Origin: Brevirhabdus sp.
GTDB taxonomy: Bacteria; Pseudomonadota; Alphaproteobacteria; Rhodobacterales; Rhodobacteraceae
NCBI GenBank assembly: GCA_024637315.1
Contig: JAGXFH010000028.1
Span: forward strand, 1 to 42,219
Direction of reading: 5' to 3'
DNA: 42,219 bases
Shown here: one piece after another, positions 7,251 to 15,715 of the stretch
Layout: each line of letters begins with the position of its first letter
Position numbering within the stretch: position 1 is the stretch's first letter
Made by a program: the position numbers and the translations under genes
The notes under the pieces: generated by a model
What the model was told of the DNA's origin: nothing
The model's database searches: none
The model's input: the letters and a program-made list of their open reading frames with translations, nothing else

Positions 7251-9458
7251 GTGATCCGTACACTCCATCGCTGGCCGGGTCTTCTGGCCCTCGTGCTCGT
7301 CACCATCCTGAGCTTGAGCGGCGCTGTGCTCTCGGTCTTTCCGGCAGTCGAGCGCATCACCGCGCCGCAGGCGGAAGCCGGCATGTCCGTCGCAGTCCTC
7401 GTGGACGGCATTCAGGCCGTCTATCCGGGCGTCGAGCAGATCCGTCGGTCACCCTCGGGCCGGATCACCGCCTATTGGTTCGATCAGGGCGCGCCGGGTG
7501 CTGCCGTGATCGACCCGGCGACTGGCGCGGGCGTGGCCTCGGCCGACCCGAACCAGGCCCTTCGTTGGCTGACCAACCTTCATCGCTCGTTCTTCCTCGG
7601 GGATGGCGGGCGCATCGCAATGGCCGCCGGGGCCGCAGCAATGCTGGTCCTCTCGCTCTCGGGTGCTGTGCTGGTCGCGCGGCGGGCGGGCGGATGGCGG
7701 CACTGGTTCGCGCCCTTGCGCGGTCCGCTCGCGGGCAGGCTGCATGTAGAGATCGCCCGGATCGCCGTCATCGGCCTCGTTCTGTCCTCGACCACCGCCC
7801 TCTGGATGACGGCCTCCACCTTCGATCTACTGCCTGACGGCGGTGCTGCCACCGTCTTCCCGGCGGACGTCAGCGGTGAAATCGGGTTCACTCTCGACCA
7901 GATGCCCACCCTGCGGCAGACGCCCGTCGCCGATCTGCGCGAGCTGAGCTTTCCCTATCCCGGTGACGCGACGGACATGTTCACACTGAAGACCGACCGG
8001 GGCACCGGCTATCTCGACCAGGGAACCGGCGCGCTCGTGGCATGGGCCGACCTGACCGGGTGGGAGCGCGCCTCGGAAACCATCTACATGCTGCACACGG
8101 GGCAGGGGGCGGCGACGCTCGGCCTTGTGCTCGGGATGATGGCGCTCGGAGTGCCGGCGATGGGCGTGACCGGCGTCCTGATCTGGCTTGCCGGGCGGCG
8201 CGGGCGGCCGCGCATCCGGGGCAACCAGCCCGCGGGCCGTGCCGAGACGATCATTCTGGTCGGCAGCGAGGGTGGAAGCACCTGGGGCTTTGCTGCGACC
8301 CTTCACGCCGCGCTGACGGCAGCGGGGCAGGGCGTCCATGTTGGCCCGATGTCGGGCTTCGCGCCAGAGCGCTACGTCCGTGCCGACCGCATCATCCTGC
8401 TCGCCGCGACCTATGGCGATGGTGCGGCACCCACCTCAGCCAAGGGGTTCCTCGACCGCCTGAGCGCCCTCGAGCGTGCGCCGGACATGCCTCTGGCTGT
8501 GCTCGGCTTCGGGGACCGCAGCTTTCCGGCCTATTGCGCCTTTGCCGAGGCCGTTGCGGCAGCGGCACAGGCGAAGGGCTGGCCCGAGCTTCTGCCGCCG
8601 GACACGATCGACCGCCAGTCGCCGCAGGATTTTGCGCGTTGGGGCCGCGCGCTTGGGGAGGCTCTCGGCATCCCTTTCGAACTCTCCCACCAGCCCGTCC
8701 TGCCGAAAACCGACACGCTGACCCTCGTCTCGCGCCGGGACTACGGCGCCGAGGTGCACGCCCCGACCGCGATCTTGCGCTTCGCCCTGCCGCGCGTCTC
8801 GCCCTGGCAGCGGTTGACCGGGGCCAGGTTCGCGGGGTTCCAGGCGGGTGACCTGATCGGCATCCTGCCCCAGGGCAGCGCCCTGCCGCGGCTCTATTCG
8901 CTCGCGTCCGGGCGCCGCGACGGGTTCATCGAGATTGTCGTGAAGAAACATGTCGACGGCCTCTGTTCGGGACAGCTCACGGCGCTGGAGCCGGGCGATA
9001 CGGTGACCGCCTTCCTCCGCCGCAACCCCGGTTTCCGACCAGGCCGGAGCCGCGCGCCGCTGATCCTGATCGGCGCAGGCACCGGCATCGGGCCGTTCGC
9101 GGGCTTTGTGCGCAGCAACGGGAGCCGCAGGCCCATCCACCTGTTCTTCGGCATGCGTCATGCCGACAGCGATTTCTTCTACGGCGAGGAGCTGCCCGGC
9201 TGGCAGGCAGAGGGACGTCTGACCCGGTTGGTCACGGCCGTCTCGCGCAGGGCGCGCCCTCACTACGTGCAGGACGCTCTGCGCGGCGAGGCCAGTCAGG
9301 TCACGGCGCTCATCCGAAACGGGGCTGGCGTGATGGTTTGCGGTGGACGCGACATGGCGGCGGGCGTGGCCGAGGCGCTGGCCGAGATCCTCGCACCTAC
9401 CGGGCTTACGCCGGCGGTCCTGAAGGCGGAGGGGCGGTATGTCGAAGATGTCTACTGA
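7251..9458 (+). CDS. PepSY-TM / flavodoxin / reductase fusion protein
   Basis: This 735-residue membrane flavoprotein has PepSY-associated helices near the N-terminus (HRWPGLLALVLVTILSLSG), around 120-145 and 165-185, and one near 300-325, with a periplasmic PepSY region between. A flavodoxin-like FMN domain begins at about 336 (LVGSEGGSTWGFAATL). A ferredoxin-reductase-type FAD domain with RLYSLASGR and an NADP domain with GAGTGIGPFAGF and a C-terminal YVEDVY follow. It resembles sulfite-reductase flavoprotein or cytochrome P450 reductase modules joined to a membrane anchor, and should pass NADPH electrons via FAD and FMN. GTG at 7251 has GAGGGG in front; GTG at 7236 is an alternative without one. 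Confidence 0.87.
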   Translation: MIRTLHRWPGLLALVLVTILSLSGAVLSVFPAVERITAPQAEAGMSVAVLVDGIQAVYPGVEQIRRSPSGRITAYWFDQGAPGAAVIDPATGAGVASADPNQALRWLTNLHRSFFLGDGGRIAMAAGAAAMLVLSLSGAVLVARRAGGWRHWFAPLRGPLAGRLHVEIARIAVIGLVLSSTTALWMTASTFDLLPDGGAATVFPADVSGEIGFTLDQMPTLRQTPVADLRELSFPYPGDATDMFTLKTDRGTGYLDQGTGALVAWADLTGWERASETIYMLHTGQGAATLGLVLGMMALGVPAMGVTGVLIWLAGRRGRPRIRGNQPAGRAETIILVGSEGGSTWGFAATLHAALTAAGQGVHVGPMSGFAPERYVRADRIILLAATYGDGAAPTSAKGFLDRLSALERAPDMPLAVLGFGDRSFPAYCAFAEAVAAAAQAKGWPELLPPDTIDRQSPQDFARWGRALGEALGIPFELSHQPVLPKTDTLTLVSRRDYGAEVHAPTAILRFALPRVSPWQRLTGARFAGFQAGDLIGILPQGSALPRLYSLASGRRDGFIEIVVKKHVDGLCSGQLTALEPGDTVTAFLRRNPGFRPGRSRAPLILIGAGTGIGPFAGFVRSNGSRRPIHLFFGMRHADSDFFYGEELPGWQAEGRLTRLVTAVSRRARPHYVQDALRGEASQVTALIRNGAGVMVCGGRDMAAGVAEALAEILAPTGLTPAVLKAEGRYVEDVY

Positions 9459-10419
9459 GAGCGCGCGCATTGCTCTGAACGGCCCGACGATGGGCACGCG
9501 TTGGACGGCACTGTTCTACGCAGAGCCGGGCGTCGATCCCGACCCGATCCGCGCGGCGCTGCAATCGGCGATGGAAGAAGTGGACGGACAGATGTCGACT
9601 TGGAACGCGGGTAGCGATCTGATGCGGATCAACGCGGCGCCGGTGGGCCAATGGGTGGCGGTGCCCGAGCGCCTCCGGCAGGTGCTGTACCTCGGTCTCG
9701 AGATCGGGCGCGCCTCGGACGGGGCCTTTGACATCGGCATGGGCGACGCGGTGACGGCCTGGGGCTTCGGGCCGGAGGCCGCCGCACCCGATGGCATCCG
9801 CGCCGCGATGGAAGCCTTGCGCCACCCGGCACATGAGGTTCTGGAGTTCGACGGCGACCATCTGCGCAAGACCGCACCCATCGCGCTGGATCTGAACGGC
9901 ATCGCCAAAGGCTATGGGGTCGACCGGTTGGCCGAGATACTGCGCGACCGCGGGATCGATGCTGCCCTCGTCGGGATCGACGGCGAGATGCGCGCGATAG
10001 GCCTGCGGTCGGACGGAAAGGCGTGGACCATCGCGGTGGAAGCGCCGGACCCGGAGCGCCGGACGCCGCATGCGATTCTCGCGCTGCAGGATGCCGCCGT
10101 GGCGACGTCGGGCGACTACCGCCACTGGGTCGAGGTGCAGGGACGACGCCTGTCGCACACGATGGACCCGAGGCGCGGCGCGCCGCTGATCGCCTCGCCT
10201 GGCTCCGTCACCGTCGTTTCCCGCTGCTGTGCCGAGGCCGATGCCTGGGCGACGGCGCTGATGGTACTCGGCCCGGAAAGGGGCGCGGCACTCGCAAGAA
10301 ATCGCGGGCTCGACGCTCTGTTCCTTGTGCGCGATGATGAAGGGACTGCAAGGGGCGTGGGGGTCGGACAACTTTTTTCCGAAGAACCAGCGGCAATCGC
10401 CTCGGCCGGAGGGAGATGA
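9439..10419 (+). CDS. apbE: FAD:protein FMN transferase (ApbE family)
   Basis: This 326-residue enzyme would attach FMN through a phosphoester to a Ser/Thr of target flavoproteins, using FAD and Mg2+. The family motifs are present: TMGTRW near the start, FDIGMGDAVTAWGFGP, LDLNGIAKGYGVDRL, and SGDYRHW followed by LSHTMDPRRGAPL. It overlaps the flavoprotein gene by 20 bp, which indicates translational coupling. Unusually, no signal peptide or lipobox is visible; many ApbE proteins are exported. Either it acts in the cytosol or its export signal was lost. The target could be in the neighbouring membrane flavoprotein, but no classical D-x-x-T/S-G-A-T acceptor motif was confirmed. Confidence 0.9.
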   Translation: MSKMSTESARIALNGPTMGTRWTALFYAEPGVDPDPIRAALQSAMEEVDGQMSTWNAGSDLMRINAAPVGQWVAVPERLRQVLYLGLEIGRASDGAFDIGMGDAVTAWGFGPEAAAPDGIRAAMEALRHPAHEVLEFDGDHLRKTAPIALDLNGIAKGYGVDRLAEILRDRGIDAALVGIDGEMRAIGLRSDGKAWTIAVEAPDPERRTPHAILALQDAAVATSGDYRHWVEVQGRRLSHTMDPRRGAPLIASPGSVTVVSRCCAEADAWATALMVLGPERGAALARNRGLDALFLVRDDEGTARGVGVGQLFSEEPAAIASAGGR

Positions 10420-10562
10420 GCCGCATGGAGCAGAGCCGTACCGATCGCTTAAAGACCGCAATCCTGCTGCTGGCCGCGACCGGTCTGACCGCCGGAATTG
10501 CGTTCCACTTCGCAGGCCAACCCGATATCGCGAACCTCGTCTGGATCGCCGGGAACCGATGA
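10416..10562 (+). pseudogene. Heavy-metal P-type ATPase, N-terminal 48 codons only
   Basis: ATG at 10416 overlaps the ApbE stop (ATGA) and is preceded by GGGAG. The peptide starts MSRMEQSRTDRLKTAILLLA and continues with ATGLTAGIAFHF and IANLVWIAG, then NR and a stop. This matches the first membrane helix of ZntA/CadA-type P1B ATPases lacking a metal-binding domain. The remaining 600 or so residues are missing. The break near 10556 coincides with the beginning of a Tn3-type transposase fragment. The intact operon therefore probably ended with a metal exporter. Function is lost here. Confidence 0.65.
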
Positions 10563-10745
10563 TAGCCCTGTATTACATGGGCAAGAGGGTCAGCGGCCAT
10601 CGTATCTGTCAGTTCGGCCGCGGTGGACACGAGACCTTCAAGCTGATGCCAGCCACAGGATGCCTCGGTCGCCGCATCAAGAGAGGTTTCATCCCCTTTC
10701 GCTTCCAGAAGTGCCGCGCCCAGATCGACCTGCTGGATCTTCAGC
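10556..10745 (-). mobile_element. Tn3-type transposase internal fragment
   Basis: On the reverse strand the segment reads QQVDLGAALLEAKGDETSLD, then EASCGWHQLEGLVSTAAELT and ADPLAHVIQGYHRF. This resembles the middle part of Tn3-family TnpA proteins (a C-G-W..L-x-x-L helix followed by A-D-P-L-x-x-V-x-x-x-Y). Only about 63 codons are present, with no start or stop of its own. It is bounded exactly by the cut ATPase gene on one side and an IS66 piece on the other. The family call is moderate. Confidence 0.45.
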
Positions 10746-10748
10746 CCG

Positions 10749-10934
10749 TTGACCCTGATCGTCAGCTGCAAGATGAACGACATCGACCCGCAGGCTTGGA
10801 TGGCGGATGTCCTTGCCCGCATGCCGAACATAACCGTGTCACGCTTGCCGGAGTTGCTTCCATGGAACTGGAAGGCCGAGCAGAAAGCCGTCAAGGCCGC
10901 GTCTCGCGCCGGATGCTTCCGCCGTGTCACTTGA
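10749..10934 (+). mobile_element. IS66 TnpC transposase, C-terminal remnant
   Basis: The frame reads TLIVSCKMNDIDPQAWMADV, then LARMPNITVSRLPELLPWNW, and stops at 10932-10934. D-P-Q-A-W-L-x-D-V-L-x-R-I and L-x-E-L-L-P-W-N-W are characteristic of the extreme C-terminus of IS66-family TnpC. About 61 codons remain. It abuts the Tn3 fragment. The TTAAGCGACCGTCGCC stretch near 11133 may be the IS66 right end, but this is not certain. Confidence 0.65.
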
Positions 10935-11490
10935 TCATTGTCCTGCCCATGTTGCGAAGGATAGGCCAGTCAATGGATGCGACTTGGACGCAGGGCTGTT
11001 TTGGTAACCAGCCCTGCGGGCACGCGCATCAAGTCCAAGTCAGTGCTTTCGACCCATAATGCGCTGTTCTCGCAGATTTGTAGTGCGCTGAACAGCCATT
11101 GCCGACCGACAAAAGCGCGAACACGTCTTAAGCGACCGTCGCCTTCAAGTCAGAAAACCGCGTCCTCGGTGCAGGATGTGGCGCAGATTTTTCTGAACAT
11201 TCTTGCAGGGCGACAGCTTGTTTCGGACGCTCCCGAGTTTGAGACGCGCTGGCTTGCCCGTCTACTCCATGCCAGGGGTTACAGTGAAATACCAGCAATC
11301 GAACACTACGACCGTATCTCTTTTGCTCTGTATTCCGGTTATGCCTTGGACATGGTTTATGAAACGGTTGAGCGCGGTGCGGCGCCGCACCGCGCAGGCC
11401 CAGACAGTGCGCGGCTTGCAACCGGCTGGCTGAAGGCTTCCAGGCATCAAACTCCAAAGATGTGAAAGACGACCGACACCAAACAGGCCT
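10935..11490. other. Gene-poor stretch between IS66 and RES remnants
   Basis: No gene here can be supported with confidence. The stretch holds a strong inverted repeat (10989-11018) and a possible IS66 end near 11133. A plus-strand open frame to 11465 contains WLARLLHARGYSEIPAIEHY and YSGYALDMVYETV; it looks protein-like but has no convincing start, ribosome-binding site or recognised family. Confidence 0.4.
10989..11018. repeat. Inverted repeat, 10-bp perfect arms
   Basis: CGCAGGGCTG, a 10-base loop and CAGCCCTGCG form a perfect stem. No T-run follows on either strand, so it is not a classical terminator. It sits in mobile debris and may belong to the end region of an element. Confidence 0.6.
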
Positions 11491-11787
11491 TCATTTTGCG
11501 TGAGGCCGAGGGTTCTTCCAGGACGCACGATTGCGGGAAAGGCGGCCGAGATCATCAATGACAAACACTTGATGCGGCGGCTTGTCATCCCAATTCCAGA
11601 AGACGACGTTGTGCATATCGATGCGTGTAACGGGCGCGAAGCTGGGCACGTTGATGCCTGAGACGCCTGAGGCAATCAGGCGCTTCGCCAGGTCCCAGCT
11701 GGGTGGGGTCTCGCCTCGATCTGTCAGGTTCACCCATCCATAGGAAAGGTCCGTGTCCTTCTTGGCGTTGCCCGTCCATTGCTCCAT
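11491..11787 (-). pseudogene. RES-domain protein, C-terminal remnant
   Basis: On the reverse strand the frame encodes GETPPSWDLAKRLIASGVSG, VPSFAP and then NVVFWNWDDKPPHQVFVIDD, GRLSRNRASW. This matches the C-terminal half of RES-domain proteins, which in toxin-antitoxin pairs degrade NAD+. The W-D-L-A-x-x-L-I, V-P-S-F-A and L-P-x-x-x-x-S-W motifs are present. An in-frame TAG lies just upstream of the first ATG, and the N-terminal part with the catalytic Arg is missing. No antitoxin gene is visible next to it. It lies 100 bp from the next promoter region and is presumably inactive. Confidence 0.6.
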
Positions 11788-11880
11788 CCGCTAATTGTTG
11801 TCGCCGGGACCGGCCAGGTTTCCTTCCCGCAGCATCAATCTGTATTAACCGCCGCGCTGATGCAGGGTCGGCATTGGGTT

Positions 11881-11899
11881 GACCCATGTTAATGCGGCT
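11881..11899 (+). promoter_or_regulatory. Crp/Fnr-type dyad before the arginine operon
   Basis: TTGAC-CCAT-GTTAA followed by TGCGG, centred 94 bp before the ATG at 11982. It shares the form TTRAC-N4-GTTAATGC with the sites at 18947, 33502 and 37508. It is a plausible operator for the Crp/Fnr protein encoded at 17475. Confidence 0.65.
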
Positions 11900-11981
11900 A
11901 CCCGGAAGAGTGGTCAGCGTCAGCGATAATGCCGACCCAATTGGTGTGCGGCGCTATCTGGCATAAGAGGAAGGACGCATC

Positions 11982-13436
11982 ATGGCAGACCAGAGCGAGA
12001 GCGTGCAGGACGATGCACCCGAGCCGGACCTTCAGTCCCGGTTTCCCACCGCCTATACGATCCTGTTTCTGCTGATCGTCGTCGTGGCGGCCCTGACCTG
12101 GATCATCCCCGCCGGACAGTACGAGCGTCAGATGAATGAGGAGGTGGGCCGCGAGGTGGCCGTTCCGGGTACCTACGCGACGGTTGAAGCAAATCCACAG
12201 GGGCCCATCGACGTGCTTCTGGCACCGATCGGCGGGTTCTACAATCCCGACAGCTATGCCGCGAACGCAATCGACGTGGCGCTTTTCGTGCTGTTCATCG
12301 GCGGCTTCCTCGGCGTGGTCAACGCCACCGGATCGATCGACACAGGAATGCGCGCGGCGATGCGATCCATGGAGGGGCGCGAAATATGGATGATCCCGAT
12401 CCTGATGACGCTCTTCGCCATCGGCGGGACCACCTACGGCATGGCCGAGGAGACGCTGGCCTTCTACGTGATCCTGCTGCCGGTTGTGCTGCGCGCGGGC
12501 TATGACGCGGTGACAGCGGTCGCGGTCATTCTGATCGGCGCGGGAATCGGGGTGCTGGGATCCACGGTCAATCCCTTCGCCACGATCATCGCCTCGGACG
12601 CGGCAGCGATTCCCTTCACCACCGGGATCATCCTGCGCTTCGTCATTCTGATCGGCGTGCTGGCGATCAGCGTGGCCTATGTGATGCGCTATGCAAAGCG
12701 GGTGAAGGAGGACGCGAGCAGCTCTGTCGTGGCCAAGCACTGGGACGGGCACCGCAAACATTTCCTGCAGGCCGAGGACGACGGCAGTGACACGCTGAGC
12801 GGCACGCAGAAAGTTATCCTTGTCGTATTTGCCGCCACCTTCGCCGTGATGATCTGGGGCGTGTCCAGCCAGGGCTGGTGGATGGCGAAGATGAGCGCGC
12901 TATTCCTCGGCGCGGCGATCCTGTGCGGCCTGATCGGGCGGCTGGGTGAAAAGCGGCTGACCGGGTCCTTCGTCGACGGCGCACGCGATCTGCTGGGCGT
13001 GGCGCTGGTGATCGGCCTGGCACGCGGTATCGTGGTGGTCATGGAGCAGGGGCTGATCGCCGATACGATCCTGCACGCCTCGGCCCAGACGTTGGGCGAT
13101 CTGTCAAACATCACGTTCATCTTCACGATGTTCGCCATCGAACTCGGAATGAGCTTTTTCGTGCCGTCCTCGTCCGGTCTGGCTGTGCTGTCGATGCCCA
13201 TTCTGGCGCCGCTGGCCGATTTTGCCGGGGTGGGGCGCGATTTAGTGGTGACAGCCTATCAATCGGCCAACGGCCTGGTGAACCTGATCAACCCGACCTT
13301 TGCCGTGGTGATCGGCGGGCTGACGATTGCGCGGGTGCCCTACGAGCGCTGGCTCCTCTTCATCTGGCCGCTGCTGCTGATCCTGACGGTCTTCATCATG
13401 GCCGTTCTGGCCGCGGGTGCGATGCTGGGCGGCTGA
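11982..13436 (+). CDS. YfcC-family carrier (probable arginine/ornithine exchanger)
   Basis: This 484-residue inner-membrane protein has about 12 hydrophobic segments, starting at TAYTILFLLIVVVAALTWII. The N-terminal P-A-G-x-Y, the loop with GSTVNPFATIIASDAA and the second conserved loop with SFFVPSSSGLAVLSMPIL are typical of the YfcC/DcuC-like family. AGGAAGG precedes the ATG. It is the first gene of an arc operon (22 bp before arcA), where the usual partner is an arginine/ornithine antiporter (ArcD). This family often takes that place; arginine-ornithine exchange is therefore an inference from position. The start is 94 bp downstream of the dyad operator. Confidence 0.85.
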   Translation: MADQSESVQDDAPEPDLQSRFPTAYTILFLLIVVVAALTWIIPAGQYERQMNEEVGREVAVPGTYATVEANPQGPIDVLLAPIGGFYNPDSYAANAIDVALFVLFIGGFLGVVNATGSIDTGMRAAMRSMEGREIWMIPILMTLFAIGGTTYGMAEETLAFYVILLPVVLRAGYDAVTAVAVILIGAGIGVLGSTVNPFATIIASDAAAIPFTTGIILRFVILIGVLAISVAYVMRYAKRVKEDASSSVVAKHWDGHRKHFLQAEDDGSDTLSGTQKVILVVFAATFAVMIWGVSSQGWWMAKMSALFLGAAILCGLIGRLGEKRLTGSFVDGARDLLGVALVIGLARGIVVVMEQGLIADTILHASAQTLGDLSNITFIFTMFAIELGMSFFVPSSSGLAVLSMPILAPLADFAGVGRDLVVTAYQSANGLVNLINPTFAVVIGGLTIARVPYERWLLFIWPLLLILTVFIMAVLAAGAMLGG

Positions 13437-13457
13437 GCGATATCCAAGGAGCTAGAT

Positions 13458-14693
13458 ATGACTGACAATAATACCCCCTTGGGCGCGCATTCCGAGACCG
13501 GCAGGTTGCGGCAGGTCATCGTCTGCCGTCCCGGCTTGGCGCATCGCCGACTGACCCCCGACAATTGCGAGGATCTGCTGTTCGATGACGTTTTCTGGGT
13601 AAAGCAGGCCCAGAAGGATCACGACGTCTTTGCCGAGGCGATGCGCGGCGAGGGTGTCGAGGTGCTGGAAACAGGCGCTCTGCTGGCCGAAGTGCTGGAG
13701 ATTCCCGAGGCTCGCAAATGGGTGCTGGACCACCGTATCTCGGTCGATGATATCGGGGTGGGGATGCTGGGCGATCTGCGACGCTGGATGGAGGAGCTTT
13801 CCGGCGAGGAACTGGCCAAATACCTGATCGGCGGGCTGACCGTGGCCGATCTGCCCTTCGAGCCCACGGGCATGTTCGGCAGCTACTTGGGCTATCGCGG
13901 CTTCCTCTTGCCGCCCTTGCCGAATTTCCTGTTCACCCGCGACAACAGCGCTTGGATCTATGACGGGGTGTCGTTGAACCCGATGTATTGGCAGGCCCGC
14001 CAGCCTGAAACGCTGCTGACCGCTGCGATCTATCGGTTCCACCCGAAATTCGTGGGCAAGACCGAGGTTATCTGGGGCGATCCGCTGCAGAACCACGGGC
14101 GGGCCACCCTGGAAGGCGGCGACGTGATGCCGGTCGGCGACGGTCTGGTGCTGGTCGGCATGGGCGAGCGGACCTCGCCGCAGGCTGTGGGTCAACTGGC
14201 CGAGGCGCTGTTCGATCAGGGCCGGGCGAGCCGCGTCATCGCCTGTCAGATACCGAAATCCCGCGCCGCGATGCACCTGGACACCATCTTCACCTTCTGC
14301 GGCGGCGATGTCGTCACCAGCTTCAAGGAGGTTGCCGACGAGATGACCACCTATGACCTGCGCCCGGGCGAGGGTGCCAGGCCGCTCGAGATCCGTGCCG
14401 ACGATCGACCGATGTTCGATGTGGTGGCCGAGGCGATGGGCTACAAGCGGCTGAATATCATTCCCACCGGCGGCTCGGACCCGTTCGAGCAGGCCCGCGA
14501 GCAGTGGAACGACGGCAACAACGTACTGGCGCTGCGCCCCGGCGTGGTCGTGGGCTACGACCGCAACGATGACACCAACGCCGCTCTCCGGGCCGAAGGC
14601 ATCGAGGTGATCGAGATTCCCGGCGCAGAACTGGGCCGGGGCCGTGGGGGCAGCCGCTGCATGAGCTGCTCGACGATCCGCGACCCGGCCTAA
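13458..14693 (+). CDS. arcA: Arginine deiminase
   Basis: The 411-residue cytosolic enzyme hydrolyses arginine to citrulline and ammonia. The guanidine-modifying catalytic set is visible: [11 protein letters not shown] with the Glu, [13 protein letters not shown] with His and Asp, and nucleophile Cys401 in [10 protein letters not shown] near the C-terminus. The N-terminal [15 protein letters not shown] and FTRDNSAWI are also typical. AAGGAG lies before the ATG. It is the first enzyme of the deiminase pathway, with arcB starting 19 bp after it. Length is usual for the family (about 405-420). Confidence 0.97.
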   Translation: MTDNNTPLGAHSETGRLRQVIVCRPGLAHRRLTPDNCEDLLFDDVFWVKQAQKDHDVFAEAMRGEGVEVLETGALLAEVLEIPEARKWVLDHRISVDDIGVGMLGDLRRWMEELSGEELAKYLIGGLTVADLPFEPTGMFGSYLGYRGFLLPPLPNFLFTRDNSAWIYDGVSLNPMYWQARQPETLLTAAIYRFHPKFVGKTEVIWGDPLQNHGRATLEGGDVMPVGDGLVLVGMGERTSPQAVGQLAEALFDQGRASRVIACQIPKSRAAMHLDTIFTFCGGDVVTSFKEVADEMTTYDLRPGEGARPLEIRADDRPMFDVVAEAMGYKRLNIIPTGGSDPFEQAREQWNDGNNVLALRPGVVVGYDRNDDTNAALRAEGIEVIEIPGAELGRGRGGSRCMSCSTIRDPA

Positions 14694-14712
14694 ACCAAAA
14701 GGAGTATTCCAC

Positions 14713-15714
14713 GTGTCTTACAATCTGAAGAACCGACATTTCCTCAGCTTACGCGATTTCAGACCCAACGAGATCGGCTTTCTGCTGAAGCTCTCGGCCG
14801 ATCTGAAGGCCGCAAAATATGCCGGTACCGAGCAGCCAGGGCTGCGCGGCAAGGAGATCGCGCTGATCTTCGAGAAGGACAGCACGCGCACCCGCGTGGG
14901 CTTCGAGGTTGCCGCCCACGATCAGGGTGCCACGGTCACCTATCTGGGACCGTCCGGCAGTCATCTGGGCAAGAAGGAAACCGTAAAGGACACCGCCCGC
15001 GTGCTGGGCCGGGTCTATGACGCGATCGAATATCGTGGCTTCGGGCAAACCATCGTTCAGGAACTGGCGGACTATGCCGGTGTGCCGGTCTACAACGGTC
15101 TCACGGACGAATTCCATCCCACGCAGATCCTCGCTGATTTCCTGACGATGCAAGAACATGCGGCAAAGCCGCTGCGCGAGGTTTCCTACTGCTTCATGGG
15201 CGACGCGGGCAACAACATGGGCGACAGCCTGCTGATCGGTGGTGCCAAGATGGGAATGGACGTGCGGCTCTGCGCGCCCCGCGCGCTCTGGCCCGACAAG
15301 GCGATCGAGGCCGAGGCGCGCGAGATCGCCAAGCAGACCGGCGCGCGCATTCTGATTTCCGACAATGTGGCCGAAGCCACGAAGGGGGCCGACTTCATCT
15401 ATACCGATGTCTGGGTGTCGATGGGGGAAAGCAAGGAAAAATGGGGCGAGCGGATCAAAATGCTGAAGGATTATCAGGTCACCGCCGACGTGATGCGGAA
15501 TACGGGCAATCCGCGCACCCGCTTCATGCATTGCCTTCCCGCCTTTCACAACACCGATACCGAGGTCGGCGCGCAGATGAAGGATGAATTCGGCCTCGAG
15601 TGCATGGAGGTGACCGAGGAAGTATTCGAAAGTGCCGCCTCCATCGTCTTCGATCAGGCCGAGAACCGGATGCACACGATCAAGGCGGTTCTGGTCGCCA
15701 CGCTCGGGGGCTGA
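14713..15714 (+). CDS. arcB: Ornithine carbamoyltransferase, catabolic
   Basis: This 333-residue enzyme carries out the phosphorolysis of citrulline to ornithine and carbamoyl-phosphate in the deiminase pathway. The carbamoyl-phosphate binding motif STRTR (in [12 protein letters not shown]), the ornithine-binding region [13 protein letters not shown] and the [14 protein letters not shown] loop are all present. AAAAGGAG precedes the start, which is read as ATG/GTG at 14713 ([16 protein letters not shown]). The length and the long N-terminus resemble catabolic ArcB rather than short anabolic ArgF. The stop is one base before the start of arcC, so translation is probably coupled. Confidence 0.96.
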   Translation: MSYNLKNRHFLSLRDFRPNEIGFLLKLSADLKAAKYAGTEQPGLRGKEIALIFEKDSTRTRVGFEVAAHDQGATVTYLGPSGSHLGKKETVKDTARVLGRVYDAIEYRGFGQTIVQELADYAGVPVYNGLTDEFHPTQILADFLTMQEHAAKPLREVSYCFMGDAGNNMGDSLLIGGAKMGMDVRLCAPRALWPDKAIEAEAREIAKQTGARILISDNVAEATKGADFIYTDVWVSMGESKEKWGERIKMLKDYQVTADVMRNTGNPRTRFMHCLPAFHNTDTEVGAQMKDEFGLECMEVTEEVFESAASIVFDQAENRMHTIKAVLVATLGG

Positions 15715-15715
15715 G

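Noticed and set aside
8436-9497. 353-codon reverse frame opposite the PepSY-flavodoxin fusion
   Set aside because: Antisense to conserved FMN/FAD/NADP domains, with no recognisable domain or ribosome-binding site.
11170-11465. Plus-strand frame with YSGYALDMVYETV as a new gene
   Set aside because: It has no convincing start or ribosome-binding site and no recognised family; it is kept only as a note on the gene-poor stretch.
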